The translations under genes were made by a program, and so were the position numbers. A DNA stretch of 5,166 bases from an uncultured Elusimicrobia bacterium (GTDB lineage: Bacteria > Elusimicrobiota > Elusimicrobia > Elusimicrobiales > Elusimicrobiaceae): positions 1-5,166 of the forward strand of contig CALYRQ010000085.1 in the NCBI GenBank assembly GCA_945483375.1, read 5' to 3'. The notes under the pieces were generated by a model, which was not told the DNA's origin, made no database searches, and was given only the letters and a program-made list of their open reading frames with translations. This document shows, one piece after another, positions 1-5,140 of this stretch; the first letter of the stretch is position 1; every line of letters begins with the position of its first letter.

Positions 1-72
1 TTAAGTGCCTGGGGAGAGGCTTGTGCTCATCCAAATTTTGTAGAATTTGTGAAGGTATTTGGTAAAATATAA
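1..72 (+). CDS. C-terminal tail of an unidentified upstream gene (partial)
   Basis: Reading from base 1 gives 23 sense codons, beginning LSAWGEACAH and ending VKVFGKI, then TAA at 70-72. I do not recognise the family; too little is present. The composition looks like the end of a normal soluble protein, whereas frame 2 is broken by stops and frame 3 gives an implausible Cys/Arg-rich peptide. The frame is the same as that of the ABC-F gene, whose ATG lies only 6 bases after this stop, so the upstream gene may be the first member of the same operon and could deliver ribosomes to the ABC-F start by termination-reinitiation. The reading frame is an inference from a short stretch and could be chance. 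Confidence 0.4.
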   Translation, partial: LSAWGEACAHPNFVEFVKVFGKI

Positions 73-73
73 T
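46..73 (+). promoter_or_regulatory. Possible promoter immediately before the ABC-F gene
   Basis: A perfect TATAAT lies at 68-73, with a weak -35-like TTTGTG (46-51, 16-base spacer) or TTGTGA (47-52, 15-base spacer). Transcription would then start about 7 bases downstream, essentially at the ATG at 79, giving a leaderless or nearly leaderless message. The -10 overlaps the stop codon of the presumed upstream gene. The -35 is poor, and an AT-rich gene junction can produce TATAAT by chance, so this is only a candidate. Confidence 0.3.
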
Positions 74-78
74 ATCTT

Positions 79-1929
79 ATGATAGACATTAAAAACCTTT
101 CCTTCCATTTCGGCTTACGCACCCTCTTTGAAGATACTTCCGTAATGATTCAAGACGGCCAAAAAGTTGGCCTTGTCGGCCCCAACGGGTGCGGAAAAAG
201 TACGCTTTTTAAACTTATCGAGGGCAAGTTTTCGCCCGACGGAGGAAAGATTGACGTTTCGCGCGGCACCAAAATTGCGTCTGTGGCGCAGGAAATTGCA
301 GATCCGTCCGTGCCGCTCTTAGAATACGTCTTGGCGGCTGATAAAGAATTAACCGCGCTAAACAAAGAACTTGAAAACCCCAATATCTCCGGCGAGCGTA
401 TGGCCGAAGTGTTTGATAAACTCGAATTTTTGGGCGCACACAGCGCCGAAGCGCGCGCGAGCGCGATTTTAAGCGGTCTGGGGTTTCTAAACCAAGATTT
501 CAAACGCCCTTTAAAAGAATTTTCCGGCGGCTGGCAGGTGCGCGCCAATTTGGGGGCGGCTTTATATGCGCCGTCCAACTGTCTGCTTTTGGACGAACCC
601 ACCAACCACCTCGATTTGGAAACCGCCATGTGGCTGGAAAACTATCTTGTCCGGCTCGATAAAACCGTTTTTATCATCAGCCACGACCGTCACATTTTAA
701 ACCGCCTGTGCGATAAAATCATTCACGTGGAAGAAGGCCAGTTAAAACTCTATAACGGCAATTACGATACGTACGAACGTACCCGCGCCGCCGCCATCGA
801 AGGCGCGCGTCTAGCCGCGGCCAAGCACGAACGCGTTGTGGCGCATTTACAGTCGTTTGTGGACCGTTTCCGCTATAAAGCCACCAAGGCCAAGCAGGCG
901 CAGAGCCGCATTAAAATGATTGAAAAACTGGGCGACGCGCCGCAAATTCCGAAAGATCCGGAAACGCATTTTCAATTTCCGTCGCCGGAGCCGCTTCAAA
1001 ATTCGCTCATTACGATTGAGGACGGCGTGGCCGGATATGACGATAAACCCGTCCTGTCGCACGTTAATTTGCGTATCGAGCCGGGGGACCGTATCGCGCT
1101 TCTCGGCGCAAACGGGAACGGGAAGTCTACGCTCGCCAAAATTTTATCGCACCGTTTGCTTTTAATGAGCGGGAAAATGACGGTCGCCAAAAAAATGAAA
1201 ATCGCCTATTTCTCCCAGCACCAAACGGAAGAATTGGATGTGGAAAAAACACCGTACGAACAGCTTTCCTCCGTTATGCCGCTTGCCAAAGAAACCGAGG
1301 TCCGCGCACAACTGGGTGCATTTGGTTTAAATAAGGCCAAGTCGGATACGGAAATCGGCAAACTTTCGGGGGGCGAAAAATCCCGCTTGCTTTTAGCACT
1401 TATCACCAAGGACGCGCCGCACCTGCTGATTTTGGACGAACCCACCAACCATTTGGACATCCAATCCCGCCAAGCGCTCTTGGCAGCGTTAAACAATTAC
1501 GAAGGCGCGGTGGTACTGATTACGCACGATTTGCATGTAATTGAACTGACGTGCGACACTCTGTGGATTGTCCGCCGCGGGACGTGCCAAACTTTCACGG
1601 GCGATTTGGAAGATTACAAAGCCCAGCTTCTTAAAAATAACGACCGTAACGACCTCGCGAGCGACAAAATGACCTCTAAAGAAGCCCAGCGCAAAGCGGC
1701 CGCCGAACGGCGCGCGCGCGTGGCTCCGTTAAAAAAAGAAATCCGCGCGCTGGACGTAAAAATCGAAAAATTATCCGCCCGCAAAGCCGCGCTGGAGGAA
1801 CAATTAGTCGCACAGTACACGGCGGACGCCAGTATTGAACTTGCACTCTTAAACGGCCAGTTAAAAGACGCGGAAGAAGAATGGCTGCGCCTAAACGAAG
1901 AGTGCGAAGCCGCGCTGGCGGAGGAATAA
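79..1929 (+). CDS. yheS: ABC-F family ribosome-associated ATPase, YheS type
   Basis: This 616-residue protein has two ABC ATPase domains in tandem and no membrane segments, the plan of ABC-F translation factors that bind the ribosomal E site and act on stalled or slow ribosomes. Domain 1 has Walker A GPNGCGKST (34-42), signature FSGGWQ (148-153), Walker B ending LLLDEPTNHLD (169-179) and the SHDR switch (201-204). The inter-domain linker (about 205-310) contains HLQSFVDRFRYKATKAKQAQ (257-276), nearly identical to my recollection of the same stretch in E. coli YheS; this is the main reason for the subfamily call. Domain 2 has GANGNGKST (343-351), LSGGEK (429-434), LILDEPTNHLD (450-460) and THD (482-484). 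Residues about 520-616 form a Lys/Glu/Ala-rich C-terminal coiled coil, also as in YheS. Both catalytic glutamates are present. ATG 79 gives the usual MI.I.NL start, but no Shine-Dalgarno precedes it. It is followed directly by a helicase gene. Confidence 0.93.
   Translation: MIDIKNLSFHFGLRTLFEDTSVMIQDGQKVGLVGPNGCGKSTLFKLIEGKFSPDGGKIDVSRGTKIASVAQEIADPSVPLLEYVLAADKELTALNKELENPNISGERMAEVFDKLEFLGAHSAEARASAILSGLGFLNQDFKRPLKEFSGGWQVRANLGAALYAPSNCLLLDEPTNHLDLETAMWLENYLVRLDKTVFIISHDRHILNRLCDKIIHVEEGQLKLYNGNYDTYERTRAAAIEGARLAAAKHERVVAHLQSFVDRFRYKATKAKQAQSRIKMIEKLGDAPQIPKDPETHFQFPSPEPLQNSLITIEDGVAGYDDKPVLSHVNLRIEPGDRIALLGANGNGKSTLAKILSHRLLLMSGKMTVAKKMKIAYFSQHQTEELDVEKTPYEQLSSVMPLAKETEVRAQLGAFGLNKAKSDTEIGKLSGGEKSRLLLALITKDAPHLLILDEPTNHLDIQSRQALLAALNNYEGAVVLITHDLHVIELTCDTLWIVRRGTCQTFTGDLEDYKAQLLKNNDRNDLASDKMTSKEAQRKAAAERRARVAPLKKEIRALDVKIEKLSARKAALEEQLVAQYTADASIELALLNGQLKDAEEEWLRLNEECEAALAEE
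1920..1924 (+). promoter_or_regulatory. Shine-Dalgarno that fixes the helicase start
   Basis: GGAGG sits in the last codons of the ABC-F gene, 7 bases before the ATG at 1932. It supports that start over the in-frame ATG at 1881, which would add 17 residues lying wholly inside the ABC-F gene. The stop at 1927-1929 falls between the ribosome site and the ATG, an arrangement that favours translational coupling of the two genes. Confidence 0.85.
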
Positions 1930-1931
1930 TC

Positions 1932-3551
1932 ATGAACGTATTTACCCTGCTTCCCGAATTTTTGCAAACCGCTTTAACCCGCCAAGGTATTACGGAGCCG
2001 ACTCCCGTTCAAACGCGCGCCGTTCCGCCCGCTTTACAAGGGCGCGACGTACTCGCAACCGCTCAAACGGGTACGGGCAAGACGCTTGCTTTTTTGCTAC
2101 CGCTTGTCGCGCGGCTAACGGAAAATCCGTCGGAAAACGCGCTTATTTTATCGCCCACGCGGGAGCTTGCTCAGCAAACTTATGAAGAACTTGAAAAACT
2201 GACGGACGAAGAACACCCGTTAACCGCCGCGCTTATTATCGGGGGGGATAACATTCATAAACAGTTTGCCGCTTTGCGCAAACACCCGCGCGTGATTATC
2301 GCCACGCCGGGCCGCGTGATTGACCATATGGGCCGTAAAAGTATCGATTTAAAAAATACGCATTACTTGGTGCTGGACGAAACGGACCGTATGCTGGATA
2401 TGGGTTTTATATCGGATATGCGTAAAATTGCCGCCGTATTGCCGCCGCGTCAAACGCTGTTGTTTTCTGCCACGCTTCCCAACGAGATTACCGCGTTGGC
2501 AAACGAATTTTTAAAAGACCCCGTCCGCGTACAAATCGGTTCGGTGGTTTCTCCGGCGGATCTTGTTTTACAGGAAATCGTATACGTGGACGTGCGGGAA
2601 AAGTTGCCGCAGTTGTTGCACGAGTTAAATACCCGCCAAGGCAGTATCCTTATTTTTACGCGTACCAAGCACGGCGCGGAGCGGCTGGCCAAGCAGTTAA
2701 AATTATACGGACAAAAAGCAAACGCTTTGCACGGGGATTTGCGCCAAAACCGCCGCCGGCAGGTGTTGGAATTTTTTAAAAACCAGACGGTGCGTATTTT
2801 GGTGGCGACGGACGTCGCCGCGCGCGGAATTGACGTGCCGCACATCGCGCACGTGATTAATTACGATTTGCCCCAATGCCCCGAAGATTATATCCACCGT
2901 ATCGGCCGCACGGGCCGCGCGGGCGCGGTGGGGAGTGCCATTTCGCTGATTTCAGACGACGGACAAAAATGGAAAGACATCTGTAAAGCCGCCAAATTTA
3001 CCGCGCCCGTCAAAACGGTACAAAAGACGATTGAGCCTTTGCCGGAGCCTAAATTTGTGGCGCAGGAAGAAGGCTCGGCGCACGCTAAATCCCGCAAGAA
3101 AGAACGCGCAAAACGGGAAGTCCGCCCGTCCAAGGCGACGCAAATCGCTAAAGAACTTTTGGCGGAAGGGAAAGTGTATTTGCCACAGAGGGAAGACCTG
3201 CGCTTGCCTCTTGCAAAATCTGCTAAACACGGGGAAAATACGGCGGAGAAATCCGCCGAAAAACACGGAGAAAATGCGGTGCAAAACGCCGACAAACGGG
3301 AGGCAAAGTCCGCATGCGACACCGCCGAGAAACGCGCCCCCAAAAAAGTGAACACCTCGCGTAAAGCGTCCGCCGCCGCGCGCGTACTGGAAACGCCGGA
3401 GGAAACCGCTGACAAAAATCCGTTCCGTACCGTAAGAGTGGGGGCCAGCAAAAAGGCGCTGAAACGGTTGGAACAACCCAGGCCCGAGGCGGCTAAAAAA
3501 CGCGCCAAGCCCGGTTTCGGCAAGTTTTATAAAAAGCGCAAACGCCGTTAA
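1932..3551 (+). CDS. DEAD-box ATP-dependent RNA helicase, RhlE-like, with long basic tail
   Basis: The 539-residue product should unwind or remodel RNA in the cytoplasm using ATP, probably in ribosome assembly or RNA decay as for RhlE relatives. Motifs in order: Q motif region around EPTPVQ (22-27), motif I AQTGTGKT (44-51), Ia PTRELA (75-80), GG (104-105), Ib TPGR (125-128), motif II DETD (149-152), motif III SAT (179-181), motif IV IFTRTK (241-246), motif V ATDVAARGID (292-301) and motif VI HRIGRTGRAG (322-331). Motif II is DETD instead of the usual DEAD; the acidic residues that bind Mg-ATP are kept. Residues about 365-539 are a Lys/Arg/Ala/Glu-rich, probably disordered tail with two KHGEN copies (432-436, 444-448) and a very basic end (KKRKRR), suited to RNA binding. 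The start at 1932 is chosen from the GGAGG 7 bases upstream. It begins 2 bases after the ABC-F stop, so the two are co-transcribed. RhlE is the best subfamily guess; another DEAD-box class is possible. Confidence 0.93.
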   Translation: MNVFTLLPEFLQTALTRQGITEPTPVQTRAVPPALQGRDVLATAQTGTGKTLAFLLPLVARLTENPSENALILSPTRELAQQTYEELEKLTDEEHPLTAALIIGGDNIHKQFAALRKHPRVIIATPGRVIDHMGRKSIDLKNTHYLVLDETDRMLDMGFISDMRKIAAVLPPRQTLLFSATLPNEITALANEFLKDPVRVQIGSVVSPADLVLQEIVYVDVREKLPQLLHELNTRQGSILIFTRTKHGAERLAKQLKLYGQKANALHGDLRQNRRRQVLEFFKNQTVRILVATDVAARGIDVPHIAHVINYDLPQCPEDYIHRIGRTGRAGAVGSAISLISDDGQKWKDICKAAKFTAPVKTVQKTIEPLPEPKFVAQEEGSAHAKSRKKERAKREVRPSKATQIAKELLAEGKVYLPQREDLRLPLAKSAKHGENTAEKSAEKHGENAVQNADKREAKSACDTAEKRAPKKVNTSRKASAAARVLETPEETADKNPFRTVRVGASKKALKRLEQPRPEAAKKRAKPGFGKFYKKRKRR

Positions 3552-3566
3552 AATTTGGAAAACTAA

Positions 3567-3596
3567 AAAACGCCCCGGTTTATTCCGGGGCGTTTT
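3567..3596. terminator. Bidirectional intrinsic terminator between helicase and pilin
   Basis: AAAACGCCCCGG (3567-3578) pairs perfectly with CCGGGGCGTTTT (3585-3596) around a 6-base loop TTTATT. The GC-rich core is flanked by T on the right and by six A on the left (3565-3570), so the RNA of either strand ends in a U stretch. It starts 16 bases after the helicase stop and lies 20 bases beyond the stop of the minus-strand pilin, so it can serve both converging genes. Confidence 0.9.
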
Positions 3597-3616
3597 GCAT
3601 TGGATAAAAAGTTACA

Positions 3617-4147
3617 TTAGTCGCACACTACTTTATCGCTGATGTAGTATGTGGTTCCGCTTTTGGCGGTATTGCCGTTGGTACAGGATTGCGCCAGCGA
3701 TTCGCAGACGTATTGCCATTTTTCCGAACCGGTGTTGCATTTCAATAAATCCCGATAGGTTGTTCCGTTAATAGTTTCTTTGTACATCATAACCAGACAA
3801 TATGTATCGGTATAGGTGGAGTGTGCTTTTCCGTCTACCCGGCAGGCGCCGATATGAGTGGGTTTTATAGCATATCTGAAATTACCAATAATGGGATCGG
3901 AAGAATTGGGGTCCGCGTCAAAAAACTGTACGTCCAACCCTTTTAAACTGCCCGGGGTTTCGGAATTGGCGGCGCGGTAGCGTTTGGCCGAATCGAAAAT
4001 GGTTTTTAAGTTTACCAGCGCTTCCATGGCTTCCGCACGCTGTACGGAGCGGCGGTATTGCGGCAGGGCGACGGACGTTAAAATACCGATCATCAGTACG
4101 ACGGCCAAGAGTTCAATAAGCGTAAAACCAAAATTGTTTTTTTTCAT
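3617..4147 (-). CDS. Type IV pilin-like protein with prepilin leader
   Basis: The 176-residue product carries a class III (prepilin peptidase) signal: a 7-residue leader MKKNNFG, cleavage before FTLIE, Glu at mature position 5 (residue 12), then a hydrophobic helix to about residue 28 and Pro at mature position 22 (SVALPQY). It should be processed at the inner membrane and assembled into a type IV pilus or a type II secretion-like pseudopilus. The globular part (about 50-176) has six cysteines (102, 117, 137, 148, 155, 175), enough for up to three disulfides, including a C-terminal pair-like spacing typical of pilin D-loops. AAGGAG lies 6 bases before the ATG, and a TTGAAA-17-TATACT promoter lies just upstream. 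It is transcribed away from a second pilin gene and ends at the shared hairpin after the helicase gene. No assembly ATPase, peptidase or secretin gene is nearby, so major pilin, minor pilin and pseudopilin roles cannot be separated. Confidence 0.9.
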   Translation of the reverse strand: MKKNNFGFTLIELLAVVLMIGILTSVALPQYRRSVQRAEAMEALVNLKTIFDSAKRYRAANSETPGSLKGLDVQFFDADPNSSDPIIGNFRYAIKPTHIGACRVDGKAHSTYTDTYCLVMMYKETINGTTYRDLLKCNTGSEKWQYVCESLAQSCTNGNTAKSGTTYYISDKVVCD

Positions 4148-4167
4148 GTTTATCTCCTTATTTAATC

Positions 4168-4196
4168 AGTATATCGGTTTTGGATGTTTTTTTCAA
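4168..4196 (-). promoter_or_regulatory. Promoter of the minus-strand pilin gene
   Basis: Read on the minus strand, TTGAAA (4191-4196) and TATACT (4168-4173) are separated by exactly 17 bases, a strong sigma-70-type match. Transcription would begin near 4161, leaving a leader of about 14 nt that consists of little more than the AAGGAG ribosome site (4154-4159, 6 bases before the ATG). Confidence 0.75.
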
Positions 4197-4207
4197 CATA
4201 AAACGGC

Positions 4208-4235
4208 TTGAAACGCCCGTAAAAAACGCTATAAT
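4208..4235 (+). promoter_or_regulatory. Promoter of the plus-strand pilin gene
   Basis: TTGAAA (4208-4213) and a perfect TATAAT (4230-4235) are 16 bases apart. The predicted start of transcription is near 4242, with a leader of about 27 nt containing the ribosome site AGAGAGG (4252-4258), 10 bases before the ATG at 4269. Its -35 lies only 11 bases from the -35 of the opposing pilin promoter. Confidence 0.75.
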
Positions 4236-4268
4236 AAATATATCATCTTTTAGAGAGGTTCTTTTTAT

Positions 4269-4787
4269 ATGAATACAACTTTGCGCCGGCTGAAAGCCGG
4301 GTTTACCCTTACCGAACTGATGGCGGTAGTGATTATTGTGGGGATTTTGGCGGCGGTAGCCTCCGGTTCGTTTAAAAAAGCGATTGAGCGCAGCCATTTT
4401 TCGGAAGGATTGGTGGCCGCCAATACGGTATTGGGCGCGGTGGAACGCTACTATGCGGAAACCTGTAATGAAGGTTCGTGCGTAAAGCGGCCAACCATGG
4501 CCCAGCTGGACATGTCCCTTGCCAACCAACGCGCTTGTACATCCGCTTCGAGCTATTGCACCAAAACCAAATACTTTGAGATTACCATTCAAAACGGATA
4601 TGTGGACGCCGTCCGCATGAAAGGTTCTAAAACAGGCGACTACACCATTCGCGTTTTTCCGGAGTCGTTTGGTTCCTATCAGCGTACCAGTGATGCGTGC
4701 ATTGCCAAGACGTTGCCCGGCGGAAAAGATTTGTGCATTTCGATGGGGTATGCAAATTGCAACGTCAGTAATTATTGTTATAAATAA
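4269..4787 (+). CDS. Type IV pilin-like protein, cysteine-rich
   Basis: The 172-residue product has an 11-residue basic leader (MNTTLRRLKAG) cut before FTLTE, Glu at mature position 5 (residue 16) and a hydrophobic stretch AVVIIVGILAAVA (19-31), so it should be a substrate of prepilin peptidase. The Pro usual at mature position 22 is replaced by Gly (residue 33), and the sequence after the helix (SFKKAIERSHFSEGL) differs from the neighbouring pilin, so the two are diverged paralogues and not a recent duplication. The soluble domain holds eight cysteines (66, 71, 90, 97, 144, 156, 164, 170), an even number compatible with four disulfides. The gene has its own promoter and a Shine-Dalgarno 10 bases upstream, ends in tandem TAA stops, and is followed 13 bases later by a terminator, so it is monocistronic. 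It is likely a minor pilin or pseudopilin, but the role is not proven by sequence alone. Confidence 0.88.
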   Translation: MNTTLRRLKAGFTLTELMAVVIIVGILAAVASGSFKKAIERSHFSEGLVAANTVLGAVERYYAETCNEGSCVKRPTMAQLDMSLANQRACTSASSYCTKTKYFEITIQNGYVDAVRMKGSKTGDYTIRVFPESFGSYQRTSDACIAKTLPGGKDLCISMGYANCNVSNYCYK

Positions 4788-4799
4788 TAATCTGATTGG

Positions 4800-4827
4800 A
4801 TCCGCCTCTTCGGGGGCGGATTTTTTT
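4800..4827 (+). terminator. Intrinsic terminator of the plus-strand pilin
   Basis: ATCCGCCTC (4800-4808) pairs with GGGGCGGAT (4813-4821), with one G-U pair, around a TTCG loop closed by C-G, the very stable cUUCGg tetraloop. Seven T (4821-4827) follow. It lies 13 bases after the first pilin stop codon. Confidence 0.92.
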
Positions 4828-4849
4828 GCCTTTCAAAGGGATATAAAAT

Positions 4850-4878
4850 AAAAAAACCATAAAGCTGTTGCTTTACGG
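4850..4878 (-). terminator. Intrinsic terminator of the small-peptide transcript
   Basis: On the minus strand CCGTAAAGC (4878-4870) pairs with GCTTTATGG (4865-4857): nine pairs with one G-U, loop AACA. It is followed by seven U (4856-4850), an A and further U-rich sequence. It closes the minus-strand unit that begins near 5105 and is distinct from the plus-strand pilin terminator 22 bases away, so the two converging units each have their own stop. Confidence 0.85.
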
Positions 4879-4899
4879 ATTCTTATTTCAGCCGTTTTA

Positions 4900-4946
4900 G
4901 ACAGGGGGAATTTTTCCCCTGTCCGCCGGGGTTAGTCTGTCCCGGC
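4900..4946 (-). other. Structured 3' untranslated region: two adjacent GC-rich hairpins
   Basis: Between the small ORF and its terminator the minus-strand RNA can form two hairpins one base apart. The first pairs GCCGGG with CCCGGC (4925-4930 and 4941-4946; 10-base loop). The second pairs GACAGGGG with CCCCTGTC (4900-4907 and 4916-4923; 8-base loop). Neither is followed by a U-run on either strand, so they are not terminators. No ORF with a credible ribosome site lies here. The function is unknown; mRNA stabilisation, a regulatory RNA domain or a protein-binding site would all fit. Confidence 0.6.
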
Positions 4947-4968
4947 TTCAAACCGTCTGTTTTTCGGC

Positions 4969-5055
4969 TTATTTGCCGAGCATGTAGTTTGCGCCGCTTA
5001 CGTTTTCACCCAGCTGGATGAGCACTTCGGCGACTTTTTCCAATACTTTGGACAT
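4969..5055 (-). CDS. Small ORF, 28-residue predicted amphipathic peptide, function unknown
   Basis: The peptide begins MSKVLEKVAEVL and ends ANYMLGK. I do not recognise it. Support that it is translated: AAGGAG 6 bases before the ATG (the same sequence and spacing as the minus-strand pilin), a near-consensus promoter about 50 bases further up, a terminator downstream, and a codon mix like the neighbours with many C-ending codons (ATC, AAC, TAC, GGC). Val4, Leu5, Val8, Val11, Leu12 and Leu15 recur every 3-4 residues, so residues 2-15 should form an amphipathic helix; the tail after Gly16 is polar and flexible. Lys and Glu balance (three each). There is no signal peptide, no full membrane span and no cysteine. 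It could be a membrane-surface or ribosome-associated microprotein, a secreted signal or modulin-like peptide, or a leader within a regulatory RNA; none of these is established. Confidence 0.65.
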   Translation of the reverse strand: MSKVLEKVAEVLIQLGENVSGANYMLGK

Positions 5056-5059
5056 CTTG

Positions 5060-5101
5060 TTCTCCTTTTTTAAAATTCAGATAAGGAGAATACTTCTTAT
5101 C
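5060..5101 (-). promoter_or_regulatory. Leader of the small ORF: two mutually exclusive hairpins controlling the ribosome site
   Basis: In the minus-strand leader the Shine-Dalgarno segment AAGGAGAA (5067-5060) is perfectly complementary to an upstream TTCTCCTT (5090-5083), with 15 bases between; pairing them would hide the ribosome site. A competing, earlier hairpin pairs GATAAG (5101-5096) with CTTATC (5085-5080), extended by two pairs after a mismatch, loop TATT. It uses part of the same anti-Shine-Dalgarno segment, so the two cannot coexist. This is the geometry of a translational switch: upstream hairpin formed means site free, upstream hairpin broken means site hidden. It matches no riboswitch or thermometer class I know; the trigger is not visible. 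Confidence 0.5.
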
Positions 5102-5111
5102 TTTCTTAAAT

Positions 5112-5140
5112 ATTATACAAATTTTTATAACGCTTGTAAA
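5112..5140 (-). promoter_or_regulatory. Promoter of the small-peptide unit
   Basis: On the minus strand TTTACA (5140-5135) and a perfect TATAAT (5117-5112) are 17 bases apart, one of the best sigma-70-type matches in the window. The expected start of transcription is near 5105, giving a leader of about 50 nt and, to the terminator, a transcript of about 255 nt. A second TATAAT on the plus strand at 5152-5157 has no acceptable -35 and is not called. Confidence 0.75.

Noticed and set aside
1881..1931. In-frame upstream ATG extending the helicase by 17 residues
   Set aside because: It lies inside the ABC-F gene, has no ribosome site, and the added residues (Arg/Gly-rich) are not family-like; ATG 1932 has GGAGG at ideal spacing.
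2888..3523. Long open frame on the minus strand opposite the helicase tail (211 codons)
   Set aside because: It mirrors the Lys/Ala/Glu-rich tail and gives Phe/Ala/Ser/Arg-rich nonsense without a recognisable domain; the + strand product has a full set of helicase motifs and the tail continues it.
4158..4592. Minus-strand open frame across the pilin promoters and the plus-strand pilin
   Set aside because: It overlaps the signature region of a clear pilin gene and both promoters, and its translation is His/Arg/Phe-rich with no family resemblance.
4964..4979. Hairpin TCGGC/GCCGA spanning the small ORF stop codon as a terminator
   Set aside because: It has only five pairs and is followed by A, not U, on the minus strand; a clear terminator exists further down at 4850-4878.
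4969..5055. Small peptide as an AgrD-like cyclic autoinducer precursor
   Set aside because: The N-terminal amphipathic helix is reminiscent, but there is no Cys in the peptide, no acidic C-terminal recognition segment, and no AgrB-like peptidase or histidine kinase in the window.
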